Origin: Pirellulales bacterium
GTDB lineage: Bacteria > Planctomycetota > Planctomycetia > Pirellulales > S012-138
Assembly (NCBI GenBank): GCA_028066245.1
Contig: JALCBR010000046.1
Span: forward strand, 1-37,387
Direction: 5' to 3'
Length of the DNA: 37,387 nucleotides
Under the pieces are notes generated by a model. That model saw only the letters and a list, made by a program, of their open reading frames with translations. It was not told the DNA's origin and ran no database searches. Shown piece after piece: positions 18,346-26,844 of this stretch. The translations under genes and the position numbers were made by a program. Every line of letters starts with the position of its first letter. Within the stretch, counting starts at the first letter, position 1.

Positions 18346-21141
18346 GTGAAGGTGCTCGCGAATCGTTCAAACTGGCGTCTCCTAGCCACGGCTGGACTCA
18401 TCGTCCTGGCGATGACGGTTGGGCAACCATTGACGCCTGCGAGCTCTGCCACCCAGGAAGCGGACAACCAGAATAACAGCCCGGCTTCAGGAACGACAGA
18501 TTCCGCTCCCCAAGGCACAACGGCAACAGGTCTCACAGCGGCTGCTGACGCCACTACCGCTGGCTCCAGTTCATTGCTCTTTTTTGCTGACTTTGGCCAA
18601 GACGCAGACGTCAACTACGATCGCTGGCCTGACAATTGGTCACGCAGGAAAGGTTCCGGCTATCCTCACTTTGTTGATGCGGAACTAACACCAAACCCTG
18701 AAGGTGATGTGGCACTTTGTGTGAGTTTGGATGGGGGGCGATTCGCGGCCATTGGTCCAGAGATCGCGATTAATCCACGATTCAGTTACCACTTCTCCAC
18801 GCGAGTCCTGAACCAAGCCCACGCGGATGCCGCGTTCCTTGCCGTCACGTGGTTGGATGCACAGCACCAACCATTGGGAGAAGTCCGATCCGAATCAGCT
18901 TTGCCAGGAAACTCCGAGCAATTGCTGACGGTTTCTCCAGAAGTCATTCCGATGGAGACGCGTTACGCGCAGCCGGTCCTGGAGACCGTGCCCGGGCGTC
19001 TCCCCGATCTGGATGGCAAAATTTGGTTTGATGATGTGCAAGTGAGCAGCGCTCCGCGAATCACTCTTTCCCTGAGCAACATCGGGAACCGCGCTCACTT
19101 CTTCCACGCCAATGAAGCAGCTCGGGTGCAGATTGTCGTCAATGGGCGCTTTGCTGAAGCAGACGACGTCACGGTTCAAGTTACGCTCACTGATGAGGTT
19201 GGAGACTTGGTCATTCCGCTGAAGACCTTTCCCGTGGCACCAAATCAAAGCGCTGGCGCGCAGCCTTCGAACAGGGCGAATACCAGCGCAGGTGGCCAGG
19301 ATGAGTTCGAGACGGAAGTCGATCTGCCACCCCTTGGCGTTGGCTACTATCGGCTCACGGCTTCACTGCTGGAACGCGGAACCAAGATCACCTCTCGGCG
19401 GGTTGCTTGGGTTGTCGTTAGCGATGAAGATCATCGGATGAAGTTGGATTTCGCTTGGTCAGCGGAGAATGGAGCGGCACCGTTGACGGAATCTCAACTC
19501 GTCGAAACGGCGACTGCTTCTGGGATTGGTTGGCTGAAGTATCCCGTGTGGATGGATCCCCAGGACGAGTCGGGTATCGCGCGGATGGCACATTTTGCGG
19601 ACGAATTGTGGTCTCATGACATTCGTTTGGTTGGACTTTTGAACCATCCGCCAAACGTTGTCTTGGAGCAGATGCCGGAAGACGCTCCGCGCAACGCCGC
19701 CGGAATCTTCTCGCTTCCCGTCGATGTCTGGTATCCACATTTCCTGCCAACGCAAAGGCGAATCGCGATGTCCGTTCGCCGCTGGCAGTTGAGCACCGAT
19801 GACGATATGAGTTTCGTCGGGTATCGCAATCTTCCACAACGAATGACCGAGGTGAAGGCCGCACTGGACCGTCTAGGGCATGATGTGGAAATGGGGATCG
19901 CTTGGAACTGGCTGTATCCGTTCCCAAAAACTGAGGACACGGCACCATATCCGACCGAGCCGCCCTGGTCAGAGCTTTCGCTTTCCACATCGCCACCTCT
20001 TTCGCCAGCCGAACTCTCGCGATACCTGGCCGCAGGCAGCTCAAGCGAGCCCCGCAAAAATCAGATCAAACGATGGGTTAACGTCTTGGCATTGCCTCCC
20101 AAAGCAGCCGAAGTCGATGTTCGTGCCACTCATCTGGCCAAGCAAATCGTGGCCGCAAAGGCCTTCGGTGCCAGTGGAGTAAATCTGCCCCGCGCGCTCA
20201 GCCCCAAGCAAGGCATGATTCACGAAGATGGATCGCCCGCAGAGCTGTTTCTGGTTTGGCGAACCTTAGCCAGTCAGCTTTCCGGAGCTGAATTCCTCGG
20301 CAGTTTGCGATTGCCTGGTGGCAGTCAAAACTTGGTCTTTACGCGTGCTGGCCAAGCCTTGATGGTTGTGTGGAATGATCGCTCAACGAGCGAAACCATT
20401 TATCTCGGCAGCTCTCCCAGGCAGATCGACCTGTGGGGCAGAGAAAACGCTATTGATACGGTGGGTGATCAACAGTCGTTTCAGGTTGGGCAGACGCCGA
20501 CAATCATCACTGACCTCAGTGAGTTGATTGCCCGCTTTCGCATCGAAGTCAAACTCGAGCGAGAAATTGTGCCGGCGGTGTTTGGGCGAACGTTCTCCAA
20601 CAGCATTGCCTGGTCTAATCCGTTCCCCTATCCCATCGGTGGTCGTGTCACGTTTCCGACACCGCCGGGCTGGGAGGTCTCCAGCGGAACGGGCGAATTC
20701 CATTTGCCGGAAGGGCAAAGCACATCCGAAGCGTTCTACGCGAGCTTTCCCCACACCGCCGAGACAGGAAAGCAACTGTTGAAGTTGGACTTCCGTGTTG
20801 TCGCAGATCGCGATTATCGATTCAGTGTTTATCGGGACATTGAAGTTGGTATGGCCGAAATTGAGTGGGATGTCACCACGCGTATCGATCCTGGTGGCGT
20901 ATTGCACATCGAGCACCGTCTGCGAAACCTGAGTGATCGTCCATACCGTGTGCGCGCCGTGTTGCATTCACCCAATCGCCAGCGAAGAGCAACTCCGCTG
21001 CTGACGGTTGAGCCGGGCATCAACTATCACGAGGTGCGAATCTTTGACGCTCACGATCTCCGCGGACAAACCGTGCGAATTCTGCTCGAAGAGCCTGGTA
21101 CAAACCGCTTCCTCAACAAGCGAATCAAACTGCACGACTGA
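18346..21141 (+). CDS. Large secreted protein with a glycosidase-like TIM-barrel region
   Basis: 931 residues from GTG 18346, closely preceded by AGAAGGAA. The signal peptide (LLATAGLIVLAMTVGQ, residues 12-27) is followed by a Ser/Thr/Ala-rich linker, a jelly-roll or carbohydrate-binding-like module (about 75-240, with FADFGQDADVNYDRWPDNW) and an Ig-like segment (about 240-360). The central region (about 365-640, GIGWLKYPVWMDPQDES, LWSHDIRLVGLLNHPP, EMGIAWNWLYPF) reads like the barrel of GH39/GH42-type glycosidases. C-terminal beta domains follow (RIDPGGVLHIEHRLRNLSDRP). I cannot assign the acid/base pair, so activity is unproven. It probably acts on or outside the cell envelope. Confidence 0.75.
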   Translation: MKVLANRSNWRLLATAGLIVLAMTVGQPLTPASSATQEADNQNNSPASGTTDSAPQGTTATGLTAAADATTAGSSSLLFFADFGQDADVNYDRWPDNWSRRKGSGYPHFVDAELTPNPEGDVALCVSLDGGRFAAIGPEIAINPRFSYHFSTRVLNQAHADAAFLAVTWLDAQHQPLGEVRSESALPGNSEQLLTVSPEVIPMETRYAQPVLETVPGRLPDLDGKIWFDDVQVSSAPRITLSLSNIGNRAHFFHANEAARVQIVVNGRFAEADDVTVQVTLTDEVGDLVIPLKTFPVAPNQSAGAQPSNRANTSAGGQDEFETEVDLPPLGVGYYRLTASLLERGTKITSRRVAWVVVSDEDHRMKLDFAWSAENGAAPLTESQLVETATASGIGWLKYPVWMDPQDESGIARMAHFADELWSHDIRLVGLLNHPPNVVLEQMPEDAPRNAAGIFSLPVDVWYPHFLPTQRRIAMSVRRWQLSTDDDMSFVGYRNLPQRMTEVKAALDRLGHDVEMGIAWNWLYPFPKTEDTAPYPTEPPWSELSLSTSPPLSPAELSRYLAAGSSSEPRKNQIKRWVNVLALPPKAAEVDVRATHLAKQIVAAKAFGASGVNLPRALSPKQGMIHEDGSPAELFLVWRTLASQLSGAEFLGSLRLPGGSQNLVFTRAGQALMVVWNDRSTSETIYLGSSPRQIDLWGRENAIDTVGDQQSFQVGQTPTIITDLSELIARFRIEVKLEREIVPAVFGRTFSNSIAWSNPFPYPIGGRVTFPTPPGWEVSSGTGEFHLPEGQSTSEAFYASFPHTAETGKQLLKLDFRVVADRDYRFSVYRDIEVGMAEIEWDVTTRIDPGGVLHIEHRLRNLSDRPYRVRAVLHSPNRQRRATPLLTVEPGINYHEVRIFDAHDLRGQTVRILLEEPGTNRFLNKRIKLHD

Positions 21142-21197
21142 GTTGATGAAGCGGCCCAGCCGGTTGGACACAAGATTTCACGGCAGCAGTCTCGCGA

Positions 21198-22091
21198 TCA
21201 AACGTTCAATCCTTGTGCCACCAACTCCCGCCCCACGGCGAGAATCTGTTCGGCATCCAAAAGAAGATCGTTTCGCTCAAAGAGCCTCTTCAAACAGGCT
21301 TTGTGGATCTTCATCTTGACTCCACCAATGCCTAACGCGCCGTAGCAGGTCATTCCGTTGCGATCTTGCGCTTTGTCTTGGGGATCGATCCCTTCCAGAC
21401 CGCCAGGCGCAGCGGCGTTGAGATCGATGGCCAACTGGATCCCCGCAGCTTGTGACCAAGTTGCTTGGTTGGCTAACTGCGCGCCGATCGCTCCAGCCGA
21501 AACCAACACGCTGGCGCCCTCCAGTGTTTGCGAGATTTCCTGTTCGTTTCCTGCCTGCACGGCCTCTAAATTGGCATCCCTCAAGCGCTGGCGAATTCGT
21601 GCGGCGGCTTCACTTGCACGATCGAGCTTTCGTGATGCCATGCACACTCGATATCCCAACCCGGCCAACAACAGCGCGACACGTGACCCCACAGGCCCCG
21701 TCGCGCCAAGGACGGTGACAGTGATTTCGTCATGACCGTCAATGGGAACATGTTTGAGCACGGCCAAAACGGCCGCCGCTGCCGTGGTGTTGGCTCCGTT
21801 ACTATCGAGCATTGCCGAAACCCGTAGCGGACCAAAGAACGTTTTGCCCACATTCTCAAAGATGCGTTCGCCGGCAGAAACATCACTGCCGCCGACGAAG
21901 ATGGCGGTGTTCTTGAGATCATCCGGGCTACGCGTAAACATCGCTCCGTAGACGAGATCGCGCACGTCCTCCAAGCTGACGTTGCCGTGGCGCAACTGCA
22001 CATCCACCCCGGCATCCACGGCCACTATCGCGTCAAAACTGCTGGGCTGCTGGTCCGTATCAAGCTGAATCAGGACGGAGCGTTTGGTCAT
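21198..22091 (-). CDS. mtdB: Methylene-tetrahydromethanopterin dehydrogenase (MtdB/MtdC type)
   Basis: Oxidises methylene-H4MPT to methenyl-H4MPT with NAD(P), a step in cytoplasmic formaldehyde oxidation. It has 297 residues. The N-terminal domain carries KNTAIFVGGSDVSAGERIFENV, matching the pterin-binding part of the family. The Rossmann domain has ITVTVLGATGPVGSRVALLL at about residues 123-142, then MASRKLDRA, a basic turn that suggests NADP. The C-terminal LGIGGVKMKIHKACLKRLFE is a family hallmark. Planctomycete versions have been separated as MtdC, so the symbol is provisional. It is the last gene of a minus-strand cluster with fae, 92 bases after the membrane-protein gene. Confidence 0.88.
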   Translation of the reverse strand: MTKRSVLIQLDTDQQPSSFDAIVAVDAGVDVQLRHGNVSLEDVRDLVYGAMFTRSPDDLKNTAIFVGGSDVSAGERIFENVGKTFFGPLRVSAMLDSNGANTTAAAAVLAVLKHVPIDGHDEITVTVLGATGPVGSRVALLLAGLGYRVCMASRKLDRASEAAARIRQRLRDANLEAVQAGNEQEISQTLEGASVLVSAGAIGAQLANQATWSQAAGIQLAIDLNAAAPGGLEGIDPQDKAQDRNGMTCYGALGIGGVKMKIHKACLKRLFERNDLLLDAEQILAVGRELVAQGLNV

Positions 22092-22183
22092 GGGACGAAA
22101 CGTTTGAACTGCCGAAGGCGGAGGGGATTTGGCGCCGCTACGATCAACATTTTACGAGTCACCCTCGCGACACACGGTTCCGG

Positions 22184-22963
22184 CTACAGTTCGGATCCTG
22201 GTTGTCCATCGATCATCGAAACGACGTCTGCCGAATGAGGGTTCTTAAGCCGAAAAACCAACCAGGTTGCAGCCAGAGCAACACAGCAGACGGTCAAAGC
22301 GATCGTCCCACCCAAACCAAGAAAAGCCAGAGCTTTCTCGATCAAATTCTTGAGTCCGCCGTGTCGCCCAACATTCTGTGGATTGGCATTGGCATATGGC
22401 GCCCACACAATGAAGAGTGCACCCGCCAGGACACTGAAGGTCAAAGCAATAGCCGGTGCCCCGATCGAATTGCCGAGGCCAAGTTTTCCGACAACATAAT
22501 CTGTGCTTGGAGCGATCCTTTGGCGGATCGCGACATAAATGTCGCGGAAGACTGGGTCTTTGCCAGTCTTTATGGTCGTTGGTTTGCGCTGGCCGTGGTG
22601 AATTTCCAGAATTGTTGCAATTTGTCCGCAGCGCAATTCCGTGATCGAGTCGAGTGGGATCACATCGCTCTTCTTAGGAAAAACTTCCTCAGGCGGAGAC
22701 CCTGCATATAAATCTTCAACAACCTTCTCAAAGGACTTCTTTCGCCCCAAACGTTGACGAACGAAGAGGGTTGAATCTGTCAAGCACGCGAGATTGTAGT
22801 TTACCAAATCCCCGGCGGTTGTCTGCCACACCCAAACCAATGGCAAGTTGCTCTCGTCAGTTTGCGCCGACGAAGAACGTTCACCAAAAAGGCCATCCGA
22901 CGACTGCGTCACTAGACTGGTCCCTTTGTATGCTCTGTGTATGACAATCGCTTCGCAGCTCAT
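22184..22963 (-). CDS. Uncharacterised membrane protein between fae and mtd
   Basis: 259 residues. The soluble N-terminal part (about 1-165) is beta-rich (LPLVWVWQTT, YNLACLTDSTLFVRQRLG, VIPLDSITELRC) and resembles a PH-like or bacterial membrane-protein cytosolic domain only loosely. Two hydrophobic helices follow, PAIALTFSVLAGALFIVWAPY and a later segment with ALAFLGLGGTIALTVCCVALAATWLVF, and then a short charged tail. There is no catalytic motif or signal peptide. It lies 44 bases downstream of fae and 92 upstream of mtd on the same strand, so it is probably co-transcribed with the C1 genes, though no functional link is shown. Confidence 0.7.
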   Translation of the reverse strand: MSCEAIVIHRAYKGTSLVTQSSDGLFGERSSSAQTDESNLPLVWVWQTTAGDLVNYNLACLTDSTLFVRQRLGRKKSFEKVVEDLYAGSPPEEVFPKKSDVIPLDSITELRCGQIATILEIHHGQRKPTTIKTGKDPVFRDIYVAIRQRIAPSTDYVVGKLGLGNSIGAPAIALTFSVLAGALFIVWAPYANANPQNVGRHGGLKNLIEKALAFLGLGGTIALTVCCVALAATWLVFRLKNPHSADVVSMIDGQPGSEL

Positions 22964-23007
22964 GATCGTCCGTGACTTTGTCGCTCAAGAATACTCGCGA
23001 TCCTCGG

Positions 23008-23505
23008 TCAGAACCCACGGAACGGGTGCGCCGCGGCTTCGCGCTTCTCCACCATTTCGGACGCGGTGGGGCTGCCGTTCATTGCGTTGGCGATTGCCAT
23101 CTTGGTTGACTCATAGTTGAAGTCGTAGATTTTGCGGTCATCATCCGCTTCCGGATGGATGAACACGCCACAGACGATGACATAATCTTCACACTTGTCC
23201 TGAGGGATCACGCCATCGGCAACGCTATCAGCCACGGCTTTGGCAACGGCCGCTTGAGCCGGACCAAACATCTGGACAGCCTGCTTCATGCCCTTGATGG
23301 TGACTTTTGTGACCATCACCGTGGCCGGCTTCACGGCTAAGTTTGGCTCAAGCACGGCCAACAGATTCGTGTGACCTTCACTCTGGGTGGAGAGTGCGTT
23401 GGCGAAAGCCGTTCCGACCGGCCCACTCTTTTCGCCAATCAAGAGGTCGATATGAGCGATCTCATTGCCTTCGCCATGCAGGGCTTCGCCGACAAAAAAC
23501 GTCAT
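23008..23505 (-). CDS. fae: Formaldehyde-activating enzyme
   Basis: Catalyses condensation of formaldehyde with tetrahydromethanopterin to methylene-H4MPT in the cytoplasm. It has 165 residues, the full family length. The N-terminal GEALHGEGNEIAHIDLLIG includes the His (about 18) aligned with the proposed catalytic base. It is followed by GPVGTAFANALS, KVTIKGMKQAVQMFGPAQAA, VIVCGVFIHPEADDD and the C-terminal NYESTKMAIANAMNGSPTAS, all typical. ATG 23505 has an AAGGAGAG ribosome-binding site. It heads a minus-strand cluster with an unknown membrane protein and the methylene-H4MPT dehydrogenase, and a promoter-like sequence lies about 75 bases upstream. Confidence 0.96.
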   Translation of the reverse strand: MTFFVGEALHGEGNEIAHIDLLIGEKSGPVGTAFANALSTQSEGHTNLLAVLEPNLAVKPATVMVTKVTIKGMKQAVQMFGPAQAAVAKAVADSVADGVIPQDKCEDYVIVCGVFIHPEADDDRKIYDFNYESTKMAIANAMNGSPTASEMVEKREAAAHPFRGF

Positions 23506-23585
23506 CTCATCTCTCCTTGGGAAAATGGTCTTTCGCGCGGCGGTCCTTCAGGCAACCCACTGACTTCTGGCGCGGCGACGACAAA

Positions 23586-23613
23586 ATTTTATTTGGATGC
23601 CGAACGATATCAA
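23586..23613 (-). promoter_or_regulatory. Probable promoter of the fae cluster
   Basis: On the minus strand, TTGATA (23613-23608) and TAAAAT (23591-23586) are separated by 16 bases. Initiation would be near 23579, giving a 5' untranslated region of about 75 bases before fae. Confidence 0.5.
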
Positions 23614-23843
23614 ACCGGTCGCCAAATGCAAGTTGCGCTAGATGATTGGCGGAATTCGGATCTCAGCCCGAAGGGACCACATGCTGTGCGTGATTGTCAC
23701 ACCCACGATGTACTTCCCGACTGCGATCTTCCGTTGGCGAAGTCCATCGCGCAGCCTATCTTAATACTAGAGCCGGAGCAGTTTCTCACCGTCTCCTTGT
23801 CCGGAGCTGCCCAACCTCATCCCGGTAGAAACGTCATCTCTTC
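23614..23843. other. Remainder of the fae / secreted-protein intergenic region
   Basis: The divergent gap runs from 23506 to 23843 (338 bases). Apart from the fae promoter-like pair, I see no RNA gene, repeat or convincing promoter for the gene at 23844. The plus-strand frame crossing it is antisense to fae and not credible. Confidence 0.45.
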
Positions 23844-26054
23844 ATGACACGCAACCGAAACTCGTACGCACTTTGTGCCTTGCTGGCTGGTCTGCTGACA
23901 AGTCCTTGCTTCGCGCAAACCGACCCAAGGTTGCAGTCCGTAGAGCCTCGCGGTCTCGAGATTGGAGCCACCACGACGTTCACGGTTCGTGGAAGCGGCA
24001 TCGACGAGAGAAGTGCGCTGTTATTGCCGTTTGAAGCAAGCATGCGAAAGGTTTCAGGTGACAATTCTGGTGAATTGGCTCGCTTTGAGGTCAACGTGCC
24101 GAAAGAGACGTTGCCCGGCTATTACCCGATTCGCGTTGTGAATGGAGACGGCGTTTCGTCTCCGCAATTTGTCTGCGTTGATGGTCTGCAAAACTTACTC
24201 GCTGGCCGAGAGGATGCGCTGCAACTACCGTTTGCGGTCACAGGCAGGATTGCTGGCGATGCCATTGCGGAGACTCAGTTCGCTGGCGAGGCCAACAACC
24301 GGATCACTGTCGAAGTTGAAGCTCGACGGCTGGGCAGCGCGTTGCGGCCCGTCATTGAGTTGCTGCGGCCGGACGGTAATGTGCTTGCGATTGCGCATGG
24401 CCTCCCAAGCTGGGCAGGCGATTGCCGGCTACGAGTAGAGCTGCCAGAGGACGGAACATACACCATTCGCGTACATGATGTGTTGTACCGCGCTGAGCAG
24501 CCAGGATTCTATCGCTTGAAGGTCGGCGAATTCGCCTATGCGGACGCTGTGATCCCGTTCGCTTTCTCAGCATCCACAGCGGTCACCAGACGACAAAGCC
24601 GGTTGAAACTCGCGGCAGGCAATTCAACCGAGCAATCATTTCCCTTTCCCGCTGTGAGTGATATCCCTGGTGCTCATCCCCTACTGGCCAACTTGGGCAC
24701 GAAGTTTTCTGGGCGGCGACCGCAATTGCTGGTCCGAGAGGAACCGATCATCGATGAGCAAGAGTTGGCGAAACGGAAAACACTTCTTGCTGTTCCGTAC
24801 GGAGTCAACGGCATCCTCAGCCACCCAGGTGAAAGTGACATGTCTCGCTTTGCGGTCCAACCCGGGGAAAAGCTGCGCGTGGAGGTCATCGCGGAGAGAG
24901 CAGGCCTACCGCTAGATTCCGTGCTCAAGGTTAGCGCATCCGATGGCCGCGCATTGGCAAACGCGGATGACTTTGCCCAAACGCGCGACTCGCAACTGGA
25001 CTTTGCCGTACCGTCAGGCGTGTCAGAAATCCACGTTTCGGTCACGGACCGAATGCGGCGTGGCGGGAGTGACTTCGCCTACTATGTTTTTGTAGAACGA
25101 GTGGAAGAACCGGATTTCTCGCTGGAGTGCGAGATTGCGGAATTGAACGTCCCGCGGGAAGGTCATAATGTGTTTCTGGTCCGTGCCCTACGCAACGGCT
25201 ACAGAGGGCCAATTTCGCTTGCGTTCTCGCCACCACTGCCGTCAGGCTACCGTGTGACAGGCGACGTGATTCCAGCAGGAATGGACCAAGCACTGGTGAC
25301 TGTCACAAAAGACAAGGCCAACTCGAAGAGTCATTTCACCGAGTTGGTGGGACAAGCCACTCTCGGCGACCGCAACGTCAGGCGGTATGCAACGCGGAAG
25401 CGAGATCAAGTCAGTGCATACACGCCGTGGCTGGCACGACGCCTGGTCGTTTCGTCCGCTGCTCCCCGTTCCCTCAACATCTCCTGGGAATTTGCATCCT
25501 CCTCAGAGCCAATGCCAGGCGAAAACGTTTCGGCGATGGTTAAGGTGTCACGCGCCGCCGATACCACTGGTGCCGTCCGTCTTCAGCTAGTGACCAACCA
25601 GTCAACTCCGTTGTTCGAGAGTGGCCCCAATAAGAACAAGCCGCAGCCGGAACGGGCCATCCGATTGTCCGAAGCCGTGACTCTTGCAGCGGAAGCCACA
25701 GAGACTGTCGTCTCGATCACGTTTCCGAGAGATTTGCCCTCTGGTAAATACGACATCGCTTTGGTCGCCGAATTGCTTTCCGATGATGGCAACCGTGTGC
25801 TGGAACAGGTTGTGACGGCTGCTAGACGGATCAAGGTCGTTGCTCCGTCTTTTGACGCTGGATATCCACTCTGGCGTCGCGCCAGAGTTGTTTCCCTTGT
25901 TCGAGGACGAGCGCAGTTTCGTGGCGAGATTGAACGAAGGGAGTGGGCAGATTTCACTGGATGCGTCAAATCCGTACAACGGATCACATGCTGTGCGCGT
26001 CACTCCAGACCAGCGCTTTCGCACGCAGCTCCCTGGGCTGAGGGTGCGAATTAA
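23844..26054 (+). CDS. Secreted TIG/pre-peptidase-like protein, main frame (frameshifted near its 3' end)
   Basis: Signal peptide (SYALCALLAGLLTSPCFAQ, residues 7-25), then a TIG/IPT-like domain (LQSVEPRGLEIGATTTFTVR), then at least two pre-peptidase C-terminal-like beta domains (ITVEVEARRLGSALRPVIEL with EDGTYTIRVHDV; LRVEVIAERAGLPLDSVLKV with DFAYYVFVERVE), and further beta domains. Planctomycetes carry many such envelope proteins, often beside DUF1549/DUF1553 genes; none is seen here. In this frame, residues after about 670 (after VVAPSFD, nucleotide ~25855) are unrelated junk, while the natural continuation (FPLFEDERSF and onward) lies in the +1 frame at 25840-26424. Removing one T from the TTTT at 25850-25853 would restore a single protein of about 859 residues. 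Confidence 0.8.
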   Translation: MTRNRNSYALCALLAGLLTSPCFAQTDPRLQSVEPRGLEIGATTTFTVRGSGIDERSALLLPFEASMRKVSGDNSGELARFEVNVPKETLPGYYPIRVVNGDGVSSPQFVCVDGLQNLLAGREDALQLPFAVTGRIAGDAIAETQFAGEANNRITVEVEARRLGSALRPVIELLRPDGNVLAIAHGLPSWAGDCRLRVELPEDGTYTIRVHDVLYRAEQPGFYRLKVGEFAYADAVIPFAFSASTAVTRRQSRLKLAAGNSTEQSFPFPAVSDIPGAHPLLANLGTKFSGRRPQLLVREEPIIDEQELAKRKTLLAVPYGVNGILSHPGESDMSRFAVQPGEKLRVEVIAERAGLPLDSVLKVSASDGRALANADDFAQTRDSQLDFAVPSGVSEIHVSVTDRMRRGGSDFAYYVFVERVEEPDFSLECEIAELNVPREGHNVFLVRALRNGYRGPISLAFSPPLPSGYRVTGDVIPAGMDQALVTVTKDKANSKSHFTELVGQATLGDRNVRRYATRKRDQVSAYTPWLARRLVVSSAAPRSLNISWEFASSSEPMPGENVSAMVKVSRAADTTGAVRLQLVTNQSTPLFESGPNKNKPQPERAIRLSEAVTLAAEATETVVSITFPRDLPSGKYDIALVAELLSDDGNRVLEQVVTAARRIKVVAPSFDAGYPLWRRARVVSLVRGRAQFRGEIERREWADFTGCVKSVQRITCCARHSRPALSHAAPWAEGAN

Positions 26055-26424
26055 AGAACGGCCAGGACCGGGCGAGTACCGCTACCTGCGCTTTGCTTGG
26101 AAGAAGTCCGGCGGCAGCAACGTGATGCTGCAACTTCACGCCAACGGAAACTGGGGACCGCTGCTGGGCGCGGAGGGGCCGTCCTATCGATACTTGGCGG
26201 GGCAGCCGCGAACCGATGTCAAGGCAGTGCAAATCAGTGAGGACTTGCCTTCGGAATGGGTGGTTGTCACGCGAGATCTCTTCGCGGACTTCGGCGAATT
26301 TGAACTGGATGGAATCGCTTTGACGCCGGGAGATGGCGAAGCTGCGTGGTTTGATCACATCTACCTAGCGCGGGAAAAGTCTGATCTTGATCACCTCCCC
26401 GCCACGACTTCCGTCAACGACTAG
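25840..26424 (+). CDS. C-terminal continuation of the frameshifted secreted protein
   Basis: This frame carries the C-terminal domain of the preceding gene: APELFPLFEDERSFVARLN, then VRVTPDQRFRTQLPG, GPGEYRYLRFAWKKSGG, a beta-sandwich-like stretch and WFDHIYLAR near the end. It has no ribosome-binding site of its own; the TTG at 25840 is only where the frame opens. Coding is therefore believed to enter from the upstream frame at about 25850. The stop TAG (26422-26424) is the first triplet of the TAGAGCAC terminus of repeat copy B. The break may be a homopolymer sequencing error or a recent mutation; a stem-loop (25869-25887) lies just after it. Confidence 0.75.
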   Translation: MLRLLTLDIHSGVAPELFPLFEDERSFVARLNEGSGQISLDASNPYNGSHAVRVTPDQRFRTQLPGLRVRIKERPGPGEYRYLRFAWKKSGGSNVMLQLHANGNWGPLLGAEGPSYRYLAGQPRTDVKAVQISEDLPSEWVVVTRDLFADFGEFELDGIALTPGDGEAAWFDHIYLAREKSDLDHLPATTSVND

Positions 26425-26496
26425 AGCACTTGTCTGATTGCTGCTCCGCTCGACCGGACGGACGCTGTCAAATCATCCCACGATGGAAGCCACATG

Positions 26497-26536
26497 CCCT
26501 GCTCTCACGCGTACGGGCGAAACTGACATTGGTCAA
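26497..26536 (+). repeat. Inner inverted repeat, left arm, copy B
   Basis: A 40-bp arm starting CCCTGCTCTCACGCGTACGG and ending TTGGTCAA. It pairs with 26707-26746 at 38 of 40 positions. Confidence 0.85.
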
Positions 26537-26706
26537 ATGTGGGGGGTGTTTCGGGCGTCCACGCGCGCTGCCGAGCGCCATAAGGGGTTGATGGTTAACA
26601 TGCTACTGACCTTAACGTCGGGATTGCCGGTGATGTTTGCGGTGCCGTTGCTGGTTAATTGCTGGGCATGAAGCGTTTGCGCCCACCCCCTGAATGCGAG
26701 AAAAAC

Positions 26707-26746
26707 TTGACCGATGTCAATTTCGCCCGTACGCGTGAGAGCAGGG
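26707..26746 (+). repeat. Inner inverted repeat, right arm, copy B
   Basis: A 40-bp arm starting TTGACCGATGTCAATTTCGC and ending GAGAGCAGGG, the reverse complement of 26497-26536 with two mismatches and near-identical to 3207-3246 in copy A. Confidence 0.85.
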
Positions 26747-26844
26747 GCGCGCGGACACCGCGGTAATTCAATCACGCCTCCGCGAAGCGATGAAAATGCC
26801 GACATTTGTTGGCGACGGAACGTCAACAAGAAAGCGCTCTAACG

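Noticed and set aside
23371-23847. 158-codon plus-strand frame over fae
   Set aside because: It is antisense to the well-supported fae gene and spans its promoter; no family resemblance.
25840-25890. Programmed +1 frameshifting
   Set aside because: The shift region is TCT TTT GAC, with no stop or rare codon in frame 0 and no known +1 site. A homopolymer indel is the simpler account.
26533-26829. 98-codon minus-strand frame inside repeat copy B
   Set aside because: It crosses both inverted repeats and is broken in copy A by a base change, so it looks like a by-product of the repeat.
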